A DNA stretch of 59,910 bases from Acidimicrobiia bacterium. Its GTDB lineage: Bacteria > Actinomycetota > Acidimicrobiia > Acidimicrobiales > Poriferisodalaceae. Every line of letters begins with the position of its first letter. The stretch's first letter is position 1. The position numbers were made by a program, and so were the translations under genes. Location: contig JAJDVQ010000046.1 in assembly GCA_022826045.1 (NCBI GenBank), positions 1 through 59,910 on the forward strand. The letters run 5' to 3'. The notes under the pieces are model-generated. The model was not told the DNA's origin. It did no database searches and worked only from the letters and a program-made list of their open reading frames with translations. This document shows, one piece after another, positions 19,013-27,968 of this stretch.

Positions 19013-19161
19013 GCTCAGTGATGCCGGGCCTGCTCAGACATAGGCAGATCCCCATTTGTCCGGGCCAAAGGCGAGCCGAACCCCCCGGTTCGGGCCCCGT
19101 GGCATGCCGACGTGGTGCGCGCAAATTACCACCGCTCCGCGCACCACTGCGCGCATTGGGG
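19013..19161. promoter_or_regulatory. Upstream region of the DMGDH-mttB operon
   Basis: 149 bp between the DMGDH-like start and the end of ATPase copy 2. It holds two copies of the self-complementary octamer TGCGCGCA at 19116-19123 and 19148-19155, 32 bp apart (three helical turns), which could be paired operator half-sites. I see no clear -10/-35 pair and no riboswitch-like fold. Confidence 0.3.
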
Positions 19162-20850
19162 TCAGCTGGATTCAGACGGCGAGCGATACTCCAACAGCGA
19201 GGACTGACCGCGCATGGCGACGATCTTCAGGTCGCGCTCATTGCCGTGGGCATCGACAAGGTTGAGCACCTCGTCGCCCACAGCGAAGTGAACCGGTTGC
19301 TGCTGGCCGCCGTTGACAGCGACGTTGGTCGTGCAAAGGTACGTCGTGCCGTCCTGATCGAGAATCGGGTTCAGTCGGCCTTCGATGCCCGGCAGTTCTC
19401 CGGTTTGATCTTCGAAGATCACCGAGCCGCCGCCGCTCAGCGATGCCAGCTCGACGCTCAGCGCACCGCTAGCTGGAAGCCAGCCCGTCGAGACATGAGC
19501 GCTCAAACTCGGTCCGGCGACGAACACCGTCATGGGAAGATCGTCGGTGTACAGGTCGAGCCGTGCCACGCCTCTCGCGTCCGTCGCCGCGCCGCGACGG
19601 GTGCCATTGGGGAACAGCACCAAGACATCGGCATCGGCGACGGGCGCGCCCTCACAGCTGGCGATCACGGCCGTCTCAGTGTCGAATCGCTCGAGTGCCG
19701 ACGGAAACTCCCCGAGCGGCACTGCCTTGACTTCAGTCCGTGACTGTGCCTTCTCGCCACCGAAGACGATCATCTGCGCTGTGACGCCGGGCACTGTCTG
19801 CGCGACGCGTCGAAGCGGCCGGAACCAATCCTGCGCCACGGTTGCACCCGACTTCACCTCGATGGCGCAGATGCCGCGCCCTGTCTCATAGAGCAGGTCG
19901 CACTCCAGGCCGCCCGACTCGCGGTAGAAGCTGAACCGAGGGTGACGACCACGGTTGTAGCTGTACTTGATCGATTCGGCGACGACGATGTTCTCAACGA
20001 GTTGACCGCGCAAGGGATGCGTCGCCACCTGACTGGCATCTCGGATTCCCAGCAGGTAGCTGGCGAGGCCGACATCGTAGAAATAGAGCTTCGGTGACCT
20101 CACCAGCCGCTTTCGAATGTTCGCGAAGTACGGCTCGAGCCGGAACGCGATGTAGCTCCGCTCCAGCACGGCGAGCCAGTGCCGAACGGTGGTGTGCGTC
20201 ACCCCGAGGTCTCCCCCGAGCGACGACAGGTTCACGAGCTGGCCGATCCGCCCCGCGCACAGCGCTGCGAACTGGCGGAACGTCGGCAGATCGCCGACGC
20301 CTCCCATCCGACGCACGTCGCGCTCGACGTAGGTGTCGAAATAGTCGGCGAGCACTTCTCGGGGATCGAGACCTTGGTCGATAATGCGCGGGTAGAAACC
20401 GCTGTGCACCAGTTCGTTCAGCGAATCTGCACCGCCCGCCCGGCGATGTTCGTCGAAGGAGAAGGGAAGCAGGCGAAGCTGCGCTATCCGTCCGGCCAGA
20501 GACTCGCTGATTGCCTCGTTGAGCTTGAAGTTCTCGCTGCCGGTGAGCACATACTGGCCGTTCGCCCCGCTGTCGTCCGCCAGCTCCTTGAGATACGAGA
20601 ACAGGAACGGCACATGCTGGACTTCGTCGATCACGGCAGGCCTGCCGAGATCACGAAGAAACCCTCGTGGATCTCGCTCGGCTTGTCCCCGGACATCGGG
20701 CGCATCCAAACTGATGTACTTGACGTCAGAGGAGTCGAACACGGACTGGCAGAGCGTCGTCTTGCCGGACTGCCGCGGCCCGGTCACCGACACGAATGGG
20801 TACTGCCCAAACAGACGCAGCAGTCGATCCGCAATCTCTCGGCGAATCAT
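19162..20850 (-). CDS. AAA/DUF4143 ATPase copy 2 with extra C-terminal beta domain
   Basis: 562 residues from ATG 20850 (MIRREIADRL). Walker A is GPRQSGKT (24-31) and Walker B VIDEVQ; the DUF4143 part has LECDLLYE ... AIEVKSG, the PD-(D/E)XK-like core. Unlike the other three copies it continues about 170 residues past the nuclease-like fold. The first part (GAPVADADVLVLFPNG ... GVARLDLY) looks like an Ig or carboxypeptidase-regulatory-like beta sandwich. The last part (GRLNPILDQDGTTYL ... SSLLEYRS) is a small beta-rich domain. An inverted repeat sits 21-61 bp upstream. It is divergent from ATPase copy 3. Confidence 0.88.
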   Translation of the reverse strand: MIRREIADRLLRLFGQYPFVSVTGPRQSGKTTLCQSVFDSSDVKYISLDAPDVRGQAERDPRGFLRDLGRPAVIDEVQHVPFLFSYLKELADDSGANGQYVLTGSENFKLNEAISESLAGRIAQLRLLPFSFDEHRRAGGADSLNELVHSGFYPRIIDQGLDPREVLADYFDTYVERDVRRMGGVGDLPTFRQFAALCAGRIGQLVNLSSLGGDLGVTHTTVRHWLAVLERSYIAFRLEPYFANIRKRLVRSPKLYFYDVGLASYLLGIRDASQVATHPLRGQLVENIVVAESIKYSYNRGRHPRFSFYRESGGLECDLLYETGRGICAIEVKSGATVAQDWFRPLRRVAQTVPGVTAQMIVFGGEKAQSRTEVKAVPLGEFPSALERFDTETAVIASCEGAPVADADVLVLFPNGTRRGAATDARGVARLDLYTDDLPMTVFVAGPSLSAHVSTGWLPASGALSVELASLSGGGSVIFEDQTGELPGIEGRLNPILDQDGTTYLCTTNVAVNGGQQQPVHFAVGDEVLNLVDAHGNERDLKIVAMRGQSSLLEYRSPSESS

Positions 20851-20870
20851 GACCCTATGGTAGCCGCGGA

Positions 20871-20911
20871 GAATGCACAATCTGAACGTTCAGGTTTCAG
20901 ATTGCACATTC
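20871..20911. promoter_or_regulatory. Long imperfect inverted repeat upstream of ATPase copy 2
   Basis: Left arm GAATGCACAATCTGAA (20871-20886) and right arm TTCAGATTGCACATTC (20896-20911) are complementary at 14 of 16 positions across a 9-nt spacer. A perfect 12-bp palindrome CTGAACGTTCAG (20882-20893) is nested inside. It lies just before the ATPase start, where a promoter is expected, and fits a dimeric repressor site. The left arm contains the 14-bp motif also found at 14878-14891. Confidence 0.6.
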
Positions 20912-20993
20912 ACCTGCGGACACACGACGTCGCCAGTCGGGGCGCAGGTGTGGCGCGGCCGCAGTCGACGCGCTGCTGTTTGTGTGATTTCAG

Positions 20994-21025
20994 CGTTGTA
21001 TGTCGTGCTGACACGCCATATAACG
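20994..21025 (+). promoter_or_regulatory. Promoter and overlapping operator of ATPase copy 3
   Basis: TTGTAT (20996-21001), a 17-bp spacer, and TATAAC (21019-21024) form a good sigma-70-type promoter. It is covered end to end by an inverted repeat: CGTTGTATGTCGTG (20994-21007) and CACGCCATATAACG (21012-21025), 12 of 14 pairs with a 4-nt centre. A protein bound here would block polymerase. The ATG is at 21049, with a GAGG-type ribosome site about 12 nt before it. Confidence 0.62.
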
Positions 21026-21048
21026 TGATATTGAGGTAGGATTCCGGC

Positions 21049-22323
21049 ATGGCTGGCACCTACCTGCGCCGACATGTCGACGGGCTGCTCGAAACGCACC
21101 TCGCGGAGTTCCCCGCGGTCATGCTCGTCGGGCCACGCGCCTGCGGCAAGACCACGACCGCCGCACGGCACGCCGCCGCCGTGCTCAGGCTCGACACCGC
21201 ACAGGGCTCCGATGCTCTGCGCGCCGATCCGGACGCCGCGTTGCGCAACCGGCCCGAACCGCTGCTGCTCGACGAATGGCAGGAATACCCGCCGGTGATG
21301 GGCGCAGTGAAACGAGCAGTGGACGCCGAACGGCGACCCGGGCGATTCCTCATCACCGGTTCGGCACGCTCCAACACCGACGAGCGACTGTGGCCTGGGA
21401 CTGGCCGTGTCGTGATGCTCCCCATGTACCCGCTGACCGTGGCCGAGACACGGGGCAGGCCGCTTCGGCCGTTCATCGACCGTGTCGTCGCCGGCGAAGT
21501 GCTCTCCGGCGACGAAGCGGTGCCCGACCTCTCCGACTACCTCGGCATGGCGCTGCGAGGCGGCTTTCCCGAACCTGCGCTCGAACTCGGCGAGGCAGGC
21601 GCTCAACACTGGCTCGCGAGCTACGCCGATCAGGCAGCGCTACGCGACGCCCGTTCTCACGACCGCATGCCCGACGCATCTCGCCTGCGCAGGTATCTCG
21701 AGGCACTGGCACTCAACTCGGCCGGAACCCCGCAGGACAAGACTCTGTATGAGGCCGCCGGCATCGACCGCAGGACGGCCCGGGTGTATGAACAGCTCCT
21801 CAGCGATCTCGTGCTGGTCGATCACCTCGAAGCCTGGTCCACGAACCGGCTCAAGCGCATGAGCCGCACACCGAAGCGATACCTCATCGACTCAGGGCTG
21901 ATGGCCGGAATCCTCGGACTGGGTCACGAGGACATCCTGGGCGACAGCGCGATGCTGGGTGCCCTGATCGACACCTTCGTCGCGGCCCAGCTCCGCGCCG
22001 AGGCCCCCGCAGCCGCAACGCGCTACCGACTCTCGCACCTGCGAGACCAGAACGGCCGGCGAGAGGTCGACGTGATCGCCGAACTGCCCCGCGGACGCCT
22101 GATCGGCATCGAGATCAAGGCAGCCGCCAGCGTCCGGCGCAGCGACGCCCGTCATCTGGCTTGGCTCCGAGACTCCATAGGCGAATCATTCGTAGCGGGC
22201 CTCGTGCTGCACACCGGCCACGACACCATCCAACTCGGCGACCGGATCGTCGCCGCCCCCATCTCAGCGCTGTGGTCCCCCAGGCCTAACGGCCAGCAGA
22301 GCTTCACGACTCAAGGGGACTGA
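21049..22323 (+). CDS. AAA/DUF4143 ATPase copy 3
   Basis: 424 residues. Walker A is GPRACGKT (28-35), and LLLDEWQEYP is the Walker B region with Trp in place of the usual Ile or Val-Gln. FLITGSARS and MLPMYPLTVAE follow family order. The C-terminal part has REVDVIAELPRGRLIGIEIKA, the PD-(D/E)XK-like core. It belongs to the subgroup in which the target-binding middle region (YLGMALRGGFPEP) is intact. It is divergent from copy 2 across a 198-bp regulatory region and followed by a strong hairpin terminator. Biochemical role unknown. Confidence 0.9.
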   Translation: MAGTYLRRHVDGLLETHLAEFPAVMLVGPRACGKTTTAARHAAAVLRLDTAQGSDALRADPDAALRNRPEPLLLDEWQEYPPVMGAVKRAVDAERRPGRFLITGSARSNTDERLWPGTGRVVMLPMYPLTVAETRGRPLRPFIDRVVAGEVLSGDEAVPDLSDYLGMALRGGFPEPALELGEAGAQHWLASYADQAALRDARSHDRMPDASRLRRYLEALALNSAGTPQDKTLYEAAGIDRRTARVYEQLLSDLVLVDHLEAWSTNRLKRMSRTPKRYLIDSGLMAGILGLGHEDILGDSAMLGALIDTFVAAQLRAEAPAAATRYRLSHLRDQNGRREVDVIAELPRGRLIGIEIKAAASVRRSDARHLAWLRDSIGESFVAGLVLHTGHDTIQLGDRIVAAPISALWSPRPNGQQSFTTQGD

Positions 22324-22362
22324 TCCATAAGCCTCGCGCCTGGCATCGCAGCACATAATGCT

Positions 22363-22388
22363 CGAAGGCCCGCCGAAGCGGGCCTTCG
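22363..22388. terminator. Strong GC hairpin between converging genes
   Basis: CGAAGGCCCGC (22363-22373), loop CGAA, GCGGGCCTTCG (22378-22388): a perfect 11-bp stem with a 4-nt loop, 40 bp after ATPase copy 3 and before the end of the DMGDH-like gene at 22539. There is no clear T-run, as is common in high-GC actinobacteria. The rest of 22324-22538 shows no gene; it includes the palindrome CACGCGTG at 22436-22443. Confidence 0.75.
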
Positions 22389-22538
22389 CCCAGCCACCGG
22401 AAGCGACTGGGGGGATATGCCAGCAGGATATATCACACGCGTGACACTGACTACGGCGCCAACGCATTCGAGGACGTCAGGCCGTTGACCTCCACAGTCT
22501 GCGCCCTGCGGCGATTCCACATGCAGTTCAATGCAGGC

Positions 22539-25133
22539 TCACAGGCGGACGCGCTGGTTGGTGGGGTCGTAGAAGCTGCGGATCGAGGGCGTGGCGGCGA
22601 TGCGGCGGCCGGCAATCTCGATGTCGAACGATCCGGCGTCGAGCCAGGACTTGGTGACGGCCTGAGGCTCAGGGTCGGCCGCGGTCGGGTGCGTCACGTA
22701 ACCCATCGCCAGGCAGCGGTCTTCGGTGTAGCTCCACATGGCCGAGGTGACCCGTCCGACGAGCTCCCCGTCGCGCCGGATCGGCTCGTCGTGGTAGGCC
22801 AGCACGTCGGGGTCTTCGAGCCGGAACTGGATGAGACGGTGTGTGCGGGGCTCGTGGCGCTGTGCCTCCAGTGCTGCGCGGCCGATGAAGTCCCGTTGCT
22901 TGTCCCACGCGATCGCGAAGCCCAGCCCGGCTTCCAGCGGCGTGTCCTCGTCGCTGATGTCGTGCCCCCAGTGGCGGTAGCCGCATTCCAGGCGCAGCGT
23001 GTTCATGGCGTGGTAGCCGGCGTGCGCCAACTCCAGCCCGTCCGCGTCTTCCGCAGCGTCGCGCAGCGCTTCGTGCACCGCGACTGCCCCGGCGTTGGGC
23101 ACATAGAGCTCCCAGCCGAGCTCTCCCACATAGCTCATGCGAACGGCCAGCACCTCCATCGGGCCGCCTGCTGTCGCGACATCGATGTGCTGAGCACTGC
23201 CGAAGCCGAAGGACTCATTGTCGAGCGGGGTGTCGGTGACACGGCTGAGCAGGTCTCGTGAGTGCGGTCCCATCAGCCCCAGCACCGCCCAGTCGTCGGT
23301 CACGTCTGCAATTTCGACGTCCCGTCCTCGGCAGTGACGCCGCAACCACGCCCAATCACGGGTCTGGCAGGCAGCCGAGGTGACCACCCAGAAGTCGTCA
23401 TCGCCGAGCCGCGTCACGGTCAGATCAGCCTCGATGCCGCCTCGTTCGTTGCACCACTGGGTGTACACGGCCCGCCCGGCGGGCACGTCTACGTCGGCGA
23501 CGCTGAGGGTGTCGAGCACATCCAGCGCGTCGGGGCCGCGCACGGTGAACTTGACGAACGACGACTGGTCGAACACCGCCACGCCGTTGCGCACGGCGTC
23601 GCACTCGCTGCCTGCGTTGGCCCACCAGTTCTGCTTGCCGTAGCTGTAGCGGTACTCCCGCTCCTGGCCCGGATCGGCGAACCAGTTGGCCCGCTCCCAG
23701 CCGGCCGTCTCGCCGAAGACAGCCCCGGCCGCATCCATCGCGTCGTGCAACGCCGAGCGCCGCTGGTCGCGGGAGCTCGTGTACTGGAAGAACGGCCAGT
23801 GCATCGCATACAGCAGCCCGAGGCTCTCGCTGATGCGCTCGGCTAGGTAGCCGTTGTCGGCCTGGAATGGCATGGCGCGCCGGATGTCGACCGCTGAGAG
23901 GTCCATCGGCGGGTGCCGATCGGCGATCCAGTCGGCCAGCACCCAGCCAGCTCCGCCAGCGGACTGGATACCGACGGAGTTGAAGCCGGCCGCCACGAAA
24001 CAGCCGTCGACCTCGGGCGCCTCGCCGAGGTAGTAGGTGCCGTCGGGAGTGAACGATTCGGGACCGTTGAAAAACAGCTGCACGCCGCAGTCGGCCAGCG
24101 CCGGCACCCGATGGCATGAGCGCTCGAACACCGGCCCGACGTGGTCCCAGTCTTCCGGCAGCGTCCCGAACTTGAAGTCGCGGGGAATGCCGTCGAGACG
24201 CCATACCTTGGCTTCCGGTTCGAAGAAGCCGACCATGAGCTTGCCGGTCTCTTCCTTGAAGTACGTGAAGTTGGTGGGATCGCGCACGATGGGCGTAGAG
24301 GTGTCGAGGCCTTCGAGCGGCTCGGTGACCACGTAGAAGTGCTCGCACGCCTGCAGCGGCACGTTCACCCCGATCTGAGCGGCGAGGTGCCGAGTCCACA
24401 TGCCGGTGGCCAGCACCACGGTCTCGGTCTCGACGAGGTGGTCGCCCCCGGCGGTTTCGCCGGTGCCGCCTACGGCGCCGGGCATCAACTCAGTCCGGAC
24501 GCCGCTGATGGCGCCATTGCGCGTCTCGAGCCCAGTGACGGCGACGCCCTCGATGATGCGGCACCCTTGGGCACGTGCGCCCTTGGCCAGCGCCATCGTG
24601 ACGTCGACCGGCGACACCATCCCGTCGTCGGGCAGGTACAGCGCGCCGACCAGATCGTCGGTTCGCATCAGTGGCCACATCTGCGACAGTTCGTCCATGT
24701 CGAGCTCGCGGGACTCGACTCCGATGGACCTGCCCATGGATGCGCCGCGCAGGATCTCCTCCCAGCGCTCGGCATCGGATGCCACCGAGATCGAGCCCGG
24801 CGCCCGGAATCCCGTGGCCTGACCCGTCTCGTCCTCGAGCGCCTCGAACAGGCGCACGGTGTAGGTGGCCAGCTTGGTCAGGCTGTAGGTCGACTTGAGC
24901 TGCGCTGCCAATCCGGCTGCGTGCCAGGTCGTGCCCGAGGTGAGCTGGTTCTGCTCCAGCAGCACCACGTCGGTGATGCCCCGGCGCACCAGGTGGTATG
25001 CGACCGCGCAGCCCACGACGCCGCCGCCCACCACGACGACTTCGGCACGATCTGGGATCGTGCGATTGGGTCCAGCACGGTTTGGAAGCGAGCGATCGCC
25101 AAGGGCGCGCCCGGGTGATGTCTGTTCTGCCAT
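22539..25133 (-). CDS. Second dimethylglycine/sarcosine dehydrogenase-like FAD/GcvT protein
   Basis: 864 residues. After a 30-residue polar leader the FAD motif VVVGGGVVGCAVAYHL appears, with SGTTWHAAGL placing His71 at the covalent-flavin position. The DAO domain is followed by the linker (YAMHWPFFQYTSSRDQRRS) and a GcvT-like folate-binding region (YVGELGWELYVP), as in the 16514-19012 protein. The two are paralogues with the same architecture but differ throughout. It begins 10 bp after the FMN dehydrogenase stop, so both are likely one operon. It probably oxidises an N-methyl amino acid with transfer of the C1 unit to THF. Confidence 0.9.
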   Translation of the reverse strand: MAEQTSPGRALGDRSLPNRAGPNRTIPDRAEVVVVGGGVVGCAVAYHLVRRGITDVVLLEQNQLTSGTTWHAAGLAAQLKSTYSLTKLATYTVRLFEALEDETGQATGFRAPGSISVASDAERWEEILRGASMGRSIGVESRELDMDELSQMWPLMRTDDLVGALYLPDDGMVSPVDVTMALAKGARAQGCRIIEGVAVTGLETRNGAISGVRTELMPGAVGGTGETAGGDHLVETETVVLATGMWTRHLAAQIGVNVPLQACEHFYVVTEPLEGLDTSTPIVRDPTNFTYFKEETGKLMVGFFEPEAKVWRLDGIPRDFKFGTLPEDWDHVGPVFERSCHRVPALADCGVQLFFNGPESFTPDGTYYLGEAPEVDGCFVAAGFNSVGIQSAGGAGWVLADWIADRHPPMDLSAVDIRRAMPFQADNGYLAERISESLGLLYAMHWPFFQYTSSRDQRRSALHDAMDAAGAVFGETAGWERANWFADPGQEREYRYSYGKQNWWANAGSECDAVRNGVAVFDQSSFVKFTVRGPDALDVLDTLSVADVDVPAGRAVYTQWCNERGGIEADLTVTRLGDDDFWVVTSAACQTRDWAWLRRHCRGRDVEIADVTDDWAVLGLMGPHSRDLLSRVTDTPLDNESFGFGSAQHIDVATAGGPMEVLAVRMSYVGELGWELYVPNAGAVAVHEALRDAAEDADGLELAHAGYHAMNTLRLECGYRHWGHDISDEDTPLEAGLGFAIAWDKQRDFIGRAALEAQRHEPRTHRLIQFRLEDPDVLAYHDEPIRRDGELVGRVTSAMWSYTEDRCLAMGYVTHPTAADPEPQAVTKSWLDAGSFDIEIAGRRIAATPSIRSFYDPTNQRVRL

Positions 25134-25143
25134 CAGTGCCGCC

Positions 25144-26382
25144 TCAGACGCGTTCGAGCAGGTCGGGGGTGAGGTCCGCAGTGGATTGAACGCCGTTCAG
25201 ACGCATCGTGCGGGTCATCCCATCAACGAAGTAGTTGAGCACCCAGTCCACACCGGTCTCGCCTGCGGCACCGAGGGCATACAGGTACGCCCGGCCGATC
25301 ATCGCCGAGTCCGCACCCAGCGCCAGCGCCTTCACGATGTCGCTGCCGCGCCGGATGCCGCCGTCGCATATGACCTCGCAGCGGTCGCCGACGGCCTCGC
25401 GAATGGCCGGCACGCACTCCACCGGGGCAGGCGCCCCGTCGAGCTGGCGGCCTCCGTGATTCGACACGATCACTGCGTCGAGCTCCATGTCGGCGGCGAT
25501 TTTGGCGTCCTCGGGCGACAGCACGCCCTTCAGCATCACCGGACCGTCCCAGCGCTCACGGAACCACTCGATGTCATCCCATGACAGCGACGGGTCGAAC
25601 TGGCTGTTGATGTAGTCGGCCAGCGCCACGGCATCGCCGCCGTCGCCGCCCGCCGCGCCTTCACAGTTGGAGAACTTGATCGGCTCGTTGCTGAGGAAGT
25701 CCAGCAGCCAGCGCGGATGCATCAACCCGTCGATGATCGTGTCGGGTCCCAGCTTGGGCGGGAGGCTGAAGCCGTGCCGGACATCGCGCTCGCGGCGTCC
25801 CAGCACCGCTGTGTCGACCGTGATCATGATCGCCTCGTAGCCCGCTGCAGCCGAGCGCTTCAGCAGATCAGCCATCAGCTCGCGGTCACGCCACACGTAC
25901 ACCTGGAAGAACTTCCTGCCGCCGCAGACGTCAGCGACCTCCTCCACCGAGCGCGTCCCCATGGTCGACAGCGAGTACGGGATGCCGGCGCGTTCGGCAG
26001 CGCGGGCCACGGCCAGCTCGCCTTGAGAATGAGCGATGCGATCAAAGCCGGTCGGCGCAATCACGAGCGGGATCGGCACCTCTTGGCCGAGCACTTTGCC
26101 CGAGATGTCCACCTCAGTCACGTCTCGCAGCACACGGGGCCGGAACTGCCAGCGGTGATACGCGGAGACGCTGCGCTCGGCGCTGATCTCGTCCTCGGCG
26201 GCGCCGTCGATGTAGTCGAAGCACCCGCCCGGCATCCGGCGCTTGGCCATGCGGCGCAAGTCGGACACGTCGGCGGCGCGGATCAAATGCCGCTTGTCCG
26301 CGTCGCGTTCGAACTCGCCGAACTGCATGACGCTGCGAGCCGTTTCGCAGGCCTGCGACACCCATTTCGTCAACCCCGCCAT
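25144..26382 (-). CDS. FMN-dependent alpha-hydroxy-acid oxidase/dehydrogenase
   Basis: 412 residues from ATG 26382. The FMN-barrel signatures are FDYIDGAAEDE near the N-terminus, PIPLVIAPTGF, STMGTRSVEEVA, MITVDTAVLGRRERD, VMLKGVLSPEDA, and the active-site block VSNHGGRQLDGAPAP with the catalytic His and Arg. Family members oxidise lactate, glycolate, mandelate or similar acids; MftD is a related group. Glycolate or lactate oxidation would fit the glyoxylate and glycine aminotransferases nearby, but the substrate is not determined. An in-frame ATG at 26499 would run into the divergent gene, so the shorter start is preferred. Confidence 0.88.
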   Translation of the reverse strand: MAGLTKWVSQACETARSVMQFGEFERDADKRHLIRAADVSDLRRMAKRRMPGGCFDYIDGAAEDEISAERSVSAYHRWQFRPRVLRDVTEVDISGKVLGQEVPIPLVIAPTGFDRIAHSQGELAVARAAERAGIPYSLSTMGTRSVEEVADVCGGRKFFQVYVWRDRELMADLLKRSAAAGYEAIMITVDTAVLGRRERDVRHGFSLPPKLGPDTIIDGLMHPRWLLDFLSNEPIKFSNCEGAAGGDGGDAVALADYINSQFDPSLSWDDIEWFRERWDGPVMLKGVLSPEDAKIAADMELDAVIVSNHGGRQLDGAPAPVECVPAIREAVGDRCEVICDGGIRRGSDIVKALALGADSAMIGRAYLYALGAAGETGVDWVLNYFVDGMTRTMRLNGVQSTADLTPDLLERV

Positions 26383-26491
26383 AAGCGCGAACTCTACGAT
26401 GTGCTCGAACTTCCCAGTGCCCGTTCCGCATGCGCCGGAGGCCGCGGTCTGGGCATCCGACTTTTCCGAACGATGCGAAAGTGAGCCCGCA
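26383..26491. promoter_or_regulatory. Shared upstream region of two divergent metabolic genes
   Basis: 109 bp between the FMN dehydrogenase and aminotransferase starts. It must contain both promoters. An imperfect dyad around TTTTCCGAACGATGCGAAAG (about 26462-26481) is the only structure I see. Common control of both genes is inference. Confidence 0.3.
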
Positions 26492-27781
26492 ATGGCCACA
26501 ACCGCCGAGCTTGCCGATCGCTACCAGGCGATCATGCCCAGCTTCATCAGCCCGCTGTACGCGCAGCCCATCTCGATCGATCGGGGCGAAGGCAGTTACG
26601 TGTTCGATTATGAGGGCAACCGCTATCTGGACTTCTTCGGCGGGGTCCTCACCACGATGATCGGGCACAACAACCCAGTGGTGGCCGCAGCCGTGCAGTC
26701 TCAGGCATCCAAGGTGATGCACACCTCGACGCTGTACCTGAACGAGGAGATGATCTCGTTCGCCGAGGAGGTCGCCGCCGTCTCGGGCATCGCGGATCCG
26801 CGAGTGCTGTTCACCACCTCGGGCAGCGAGGCAAACGACACCGCCATCCTGCTGGCGACCAACTACCGCAACAGCAACCAGGTGCTGGCGATGCGCAACA
26901 GCTACCACGGCCGCTCTCTCACTGCCCAAGCCATCACCAGCCACCGGGGGTGGTCCACCACCAGCCACAGCGGGCTCGACGTGCACTTCGTGCAAGGCGG
27001 CTACCGCCTGCGCAGCCCGTTCCGAGACCTCGACGACGATGCCTTCACCAATGCCTGCGTGGAGGATCTCGCCCAGCTCATCGACATGACCGACTCCGGG
27101 GGGTTCGCAGCGCTGATCGCCGAACCCATCCAGGGCGTCGGGGGATTTGCCACGCCCCCCGACGGGTTCTTCGGCGTATTGGGCAAGGTGCTGCACTCGG
27201 AGGGAATCCTCTTTATCTCCGACGAGGTGCAGACCGGCTGGGGCCGCACCGGCGAGCACTTCTGGGGCTATGAGGCCCACGGCATCACCCCGGACGCGAT
27301 CACGTTCGCGAAGGGCGTCGGCAACGGCATCACCCTGGCTGGCATCGTCGCTCGAGCCGAGCTCATGAACTGCCTCACCCGAACCTCATTCACCACCTTC
27401 GGCGGAAATCCGCTCTCGACCGCTGCGGGTCGGGCCACCTTGCGCTACGTGCTCGAGAACAACCTCCAGGCCAACGCCGCCCAGCGAGGGGCGCAGATGC
27501 GTGAACGCTTGGCGGCCGTGTGCGATGCGTCGCCGCATGTCGCCGAACTGCGCGGCAAGGGCCTCATGCAGGGCATCGAGTTCTGCCACCCGGGCAGCAT
27601 CGAACCCGACGCCCCGACGTCGACGGCCGTAGTGGAAACCGCCAAAGACCGCGGCCTGCTCGTGGGCAAGGGAGGCCTGTACGGCAATGTCATCCGCATC
27701 ACGCCGATGCTGAACGTGACCGAGGCCGAACTGGACGAGGGCCTCGACATCCTCGTGCAGGTGATCGAAGCGCTCGACTGA
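26492..27781 (+). CDS. Class III aminotransferase (alanine-glyoxylate aminotransferase 2-like)
   Basis: 429 residues from ATG 26492. PLP-fold signatures: YLDFFGGVLTTMIGHNNP, TTSGSEANDTAI, YHGRSLTAQA, AEPIQGVGGF, ISDEVQTGWGRTGEHFW, and DAITFAKGVGNG with the PLP-binding Lys. This matches the AGXT2 / omega-amino acid:pyruvate group. Divergence from the FMN hydroxy-acid dehydrogenase and nearness to methylamine oxidases suggest glyoxylate/glycine or beta-amino-acid turnover. Specificity is not determinable here. Confidence 0.9.
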   Translation: MATTAELADRYQAIMPSFISPLYAQPISIDRGEGSYVFDYEGNRYLDFFGGVLTTMIGHNNPVVAAAVQSQASKVMHTSTLYLNEEMISFAEEVAAVSGIADPRVLFTTSGSEANDTAILLATNYRNSNQVLAMRNSYHGRSLTAQAITSHRGWSTTSHSGLDVHFVQGGYRLRSPFRDLDDDAFTNACVEDLAQLIDMTDSGGFAALIAEPIQGVGGFATPPDGFFGVLGKVLHSEGILFISDEVQTGWGRTGEHFWGYEAHGITPDAITFAKGVGNGITLAGIVARAELMNCLTRTSFTTFGGNPLSTAAGRATLRYVLENNLQANAAQRGAQMRERLAAVCDASPHVAELRGKGLMQGIEFCHPGSIEPDAPTSTAVVETAKDRGLLVGKGGLYGNVIRITPMLNVTEAELDEGLDILVQVIEALD

Positions 27782-27936
27782 GCCAACTGCGTTCAATCTG
27801 CCGCGATCAGCCGCAGAAGAGATGAGAAAAAGTAGCGCTGCTGAGAATTCGCAGCACTCGCAACGCCGTGGGAACCCCCAGGGGCTACGCAGAATTTGGA
27901 TCAGTGACTATACAGAATGCGGGCTAGATCTCTGAC

Positions 27937-27950
27937 CAAACTATGGTTTG
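27937..27950. promoter_or_regulatory. Small palindrome just before ATPase copy 4
   Basis: CAAAC-TATG-GTTTG, 5-bp arms, ending 18 nt before the ATG at 27969. The arms are short and chance occurrence is possible. It is recorded because copies 1 to 3 also have repeats or palindromes at this place. The rest of 27782-27936 shows no gene. Confidence 0.3.
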
Positions 27951-27968
27951 AACGCTACTCTGGTTCGC

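Noticed and set aside
22324..22538. Searched for a tRNA or att site in this 215-bp gap
   Set aside because: No cloverleaf or T-loop signature; the only clear structure is the 11-bp terminator hairpin.
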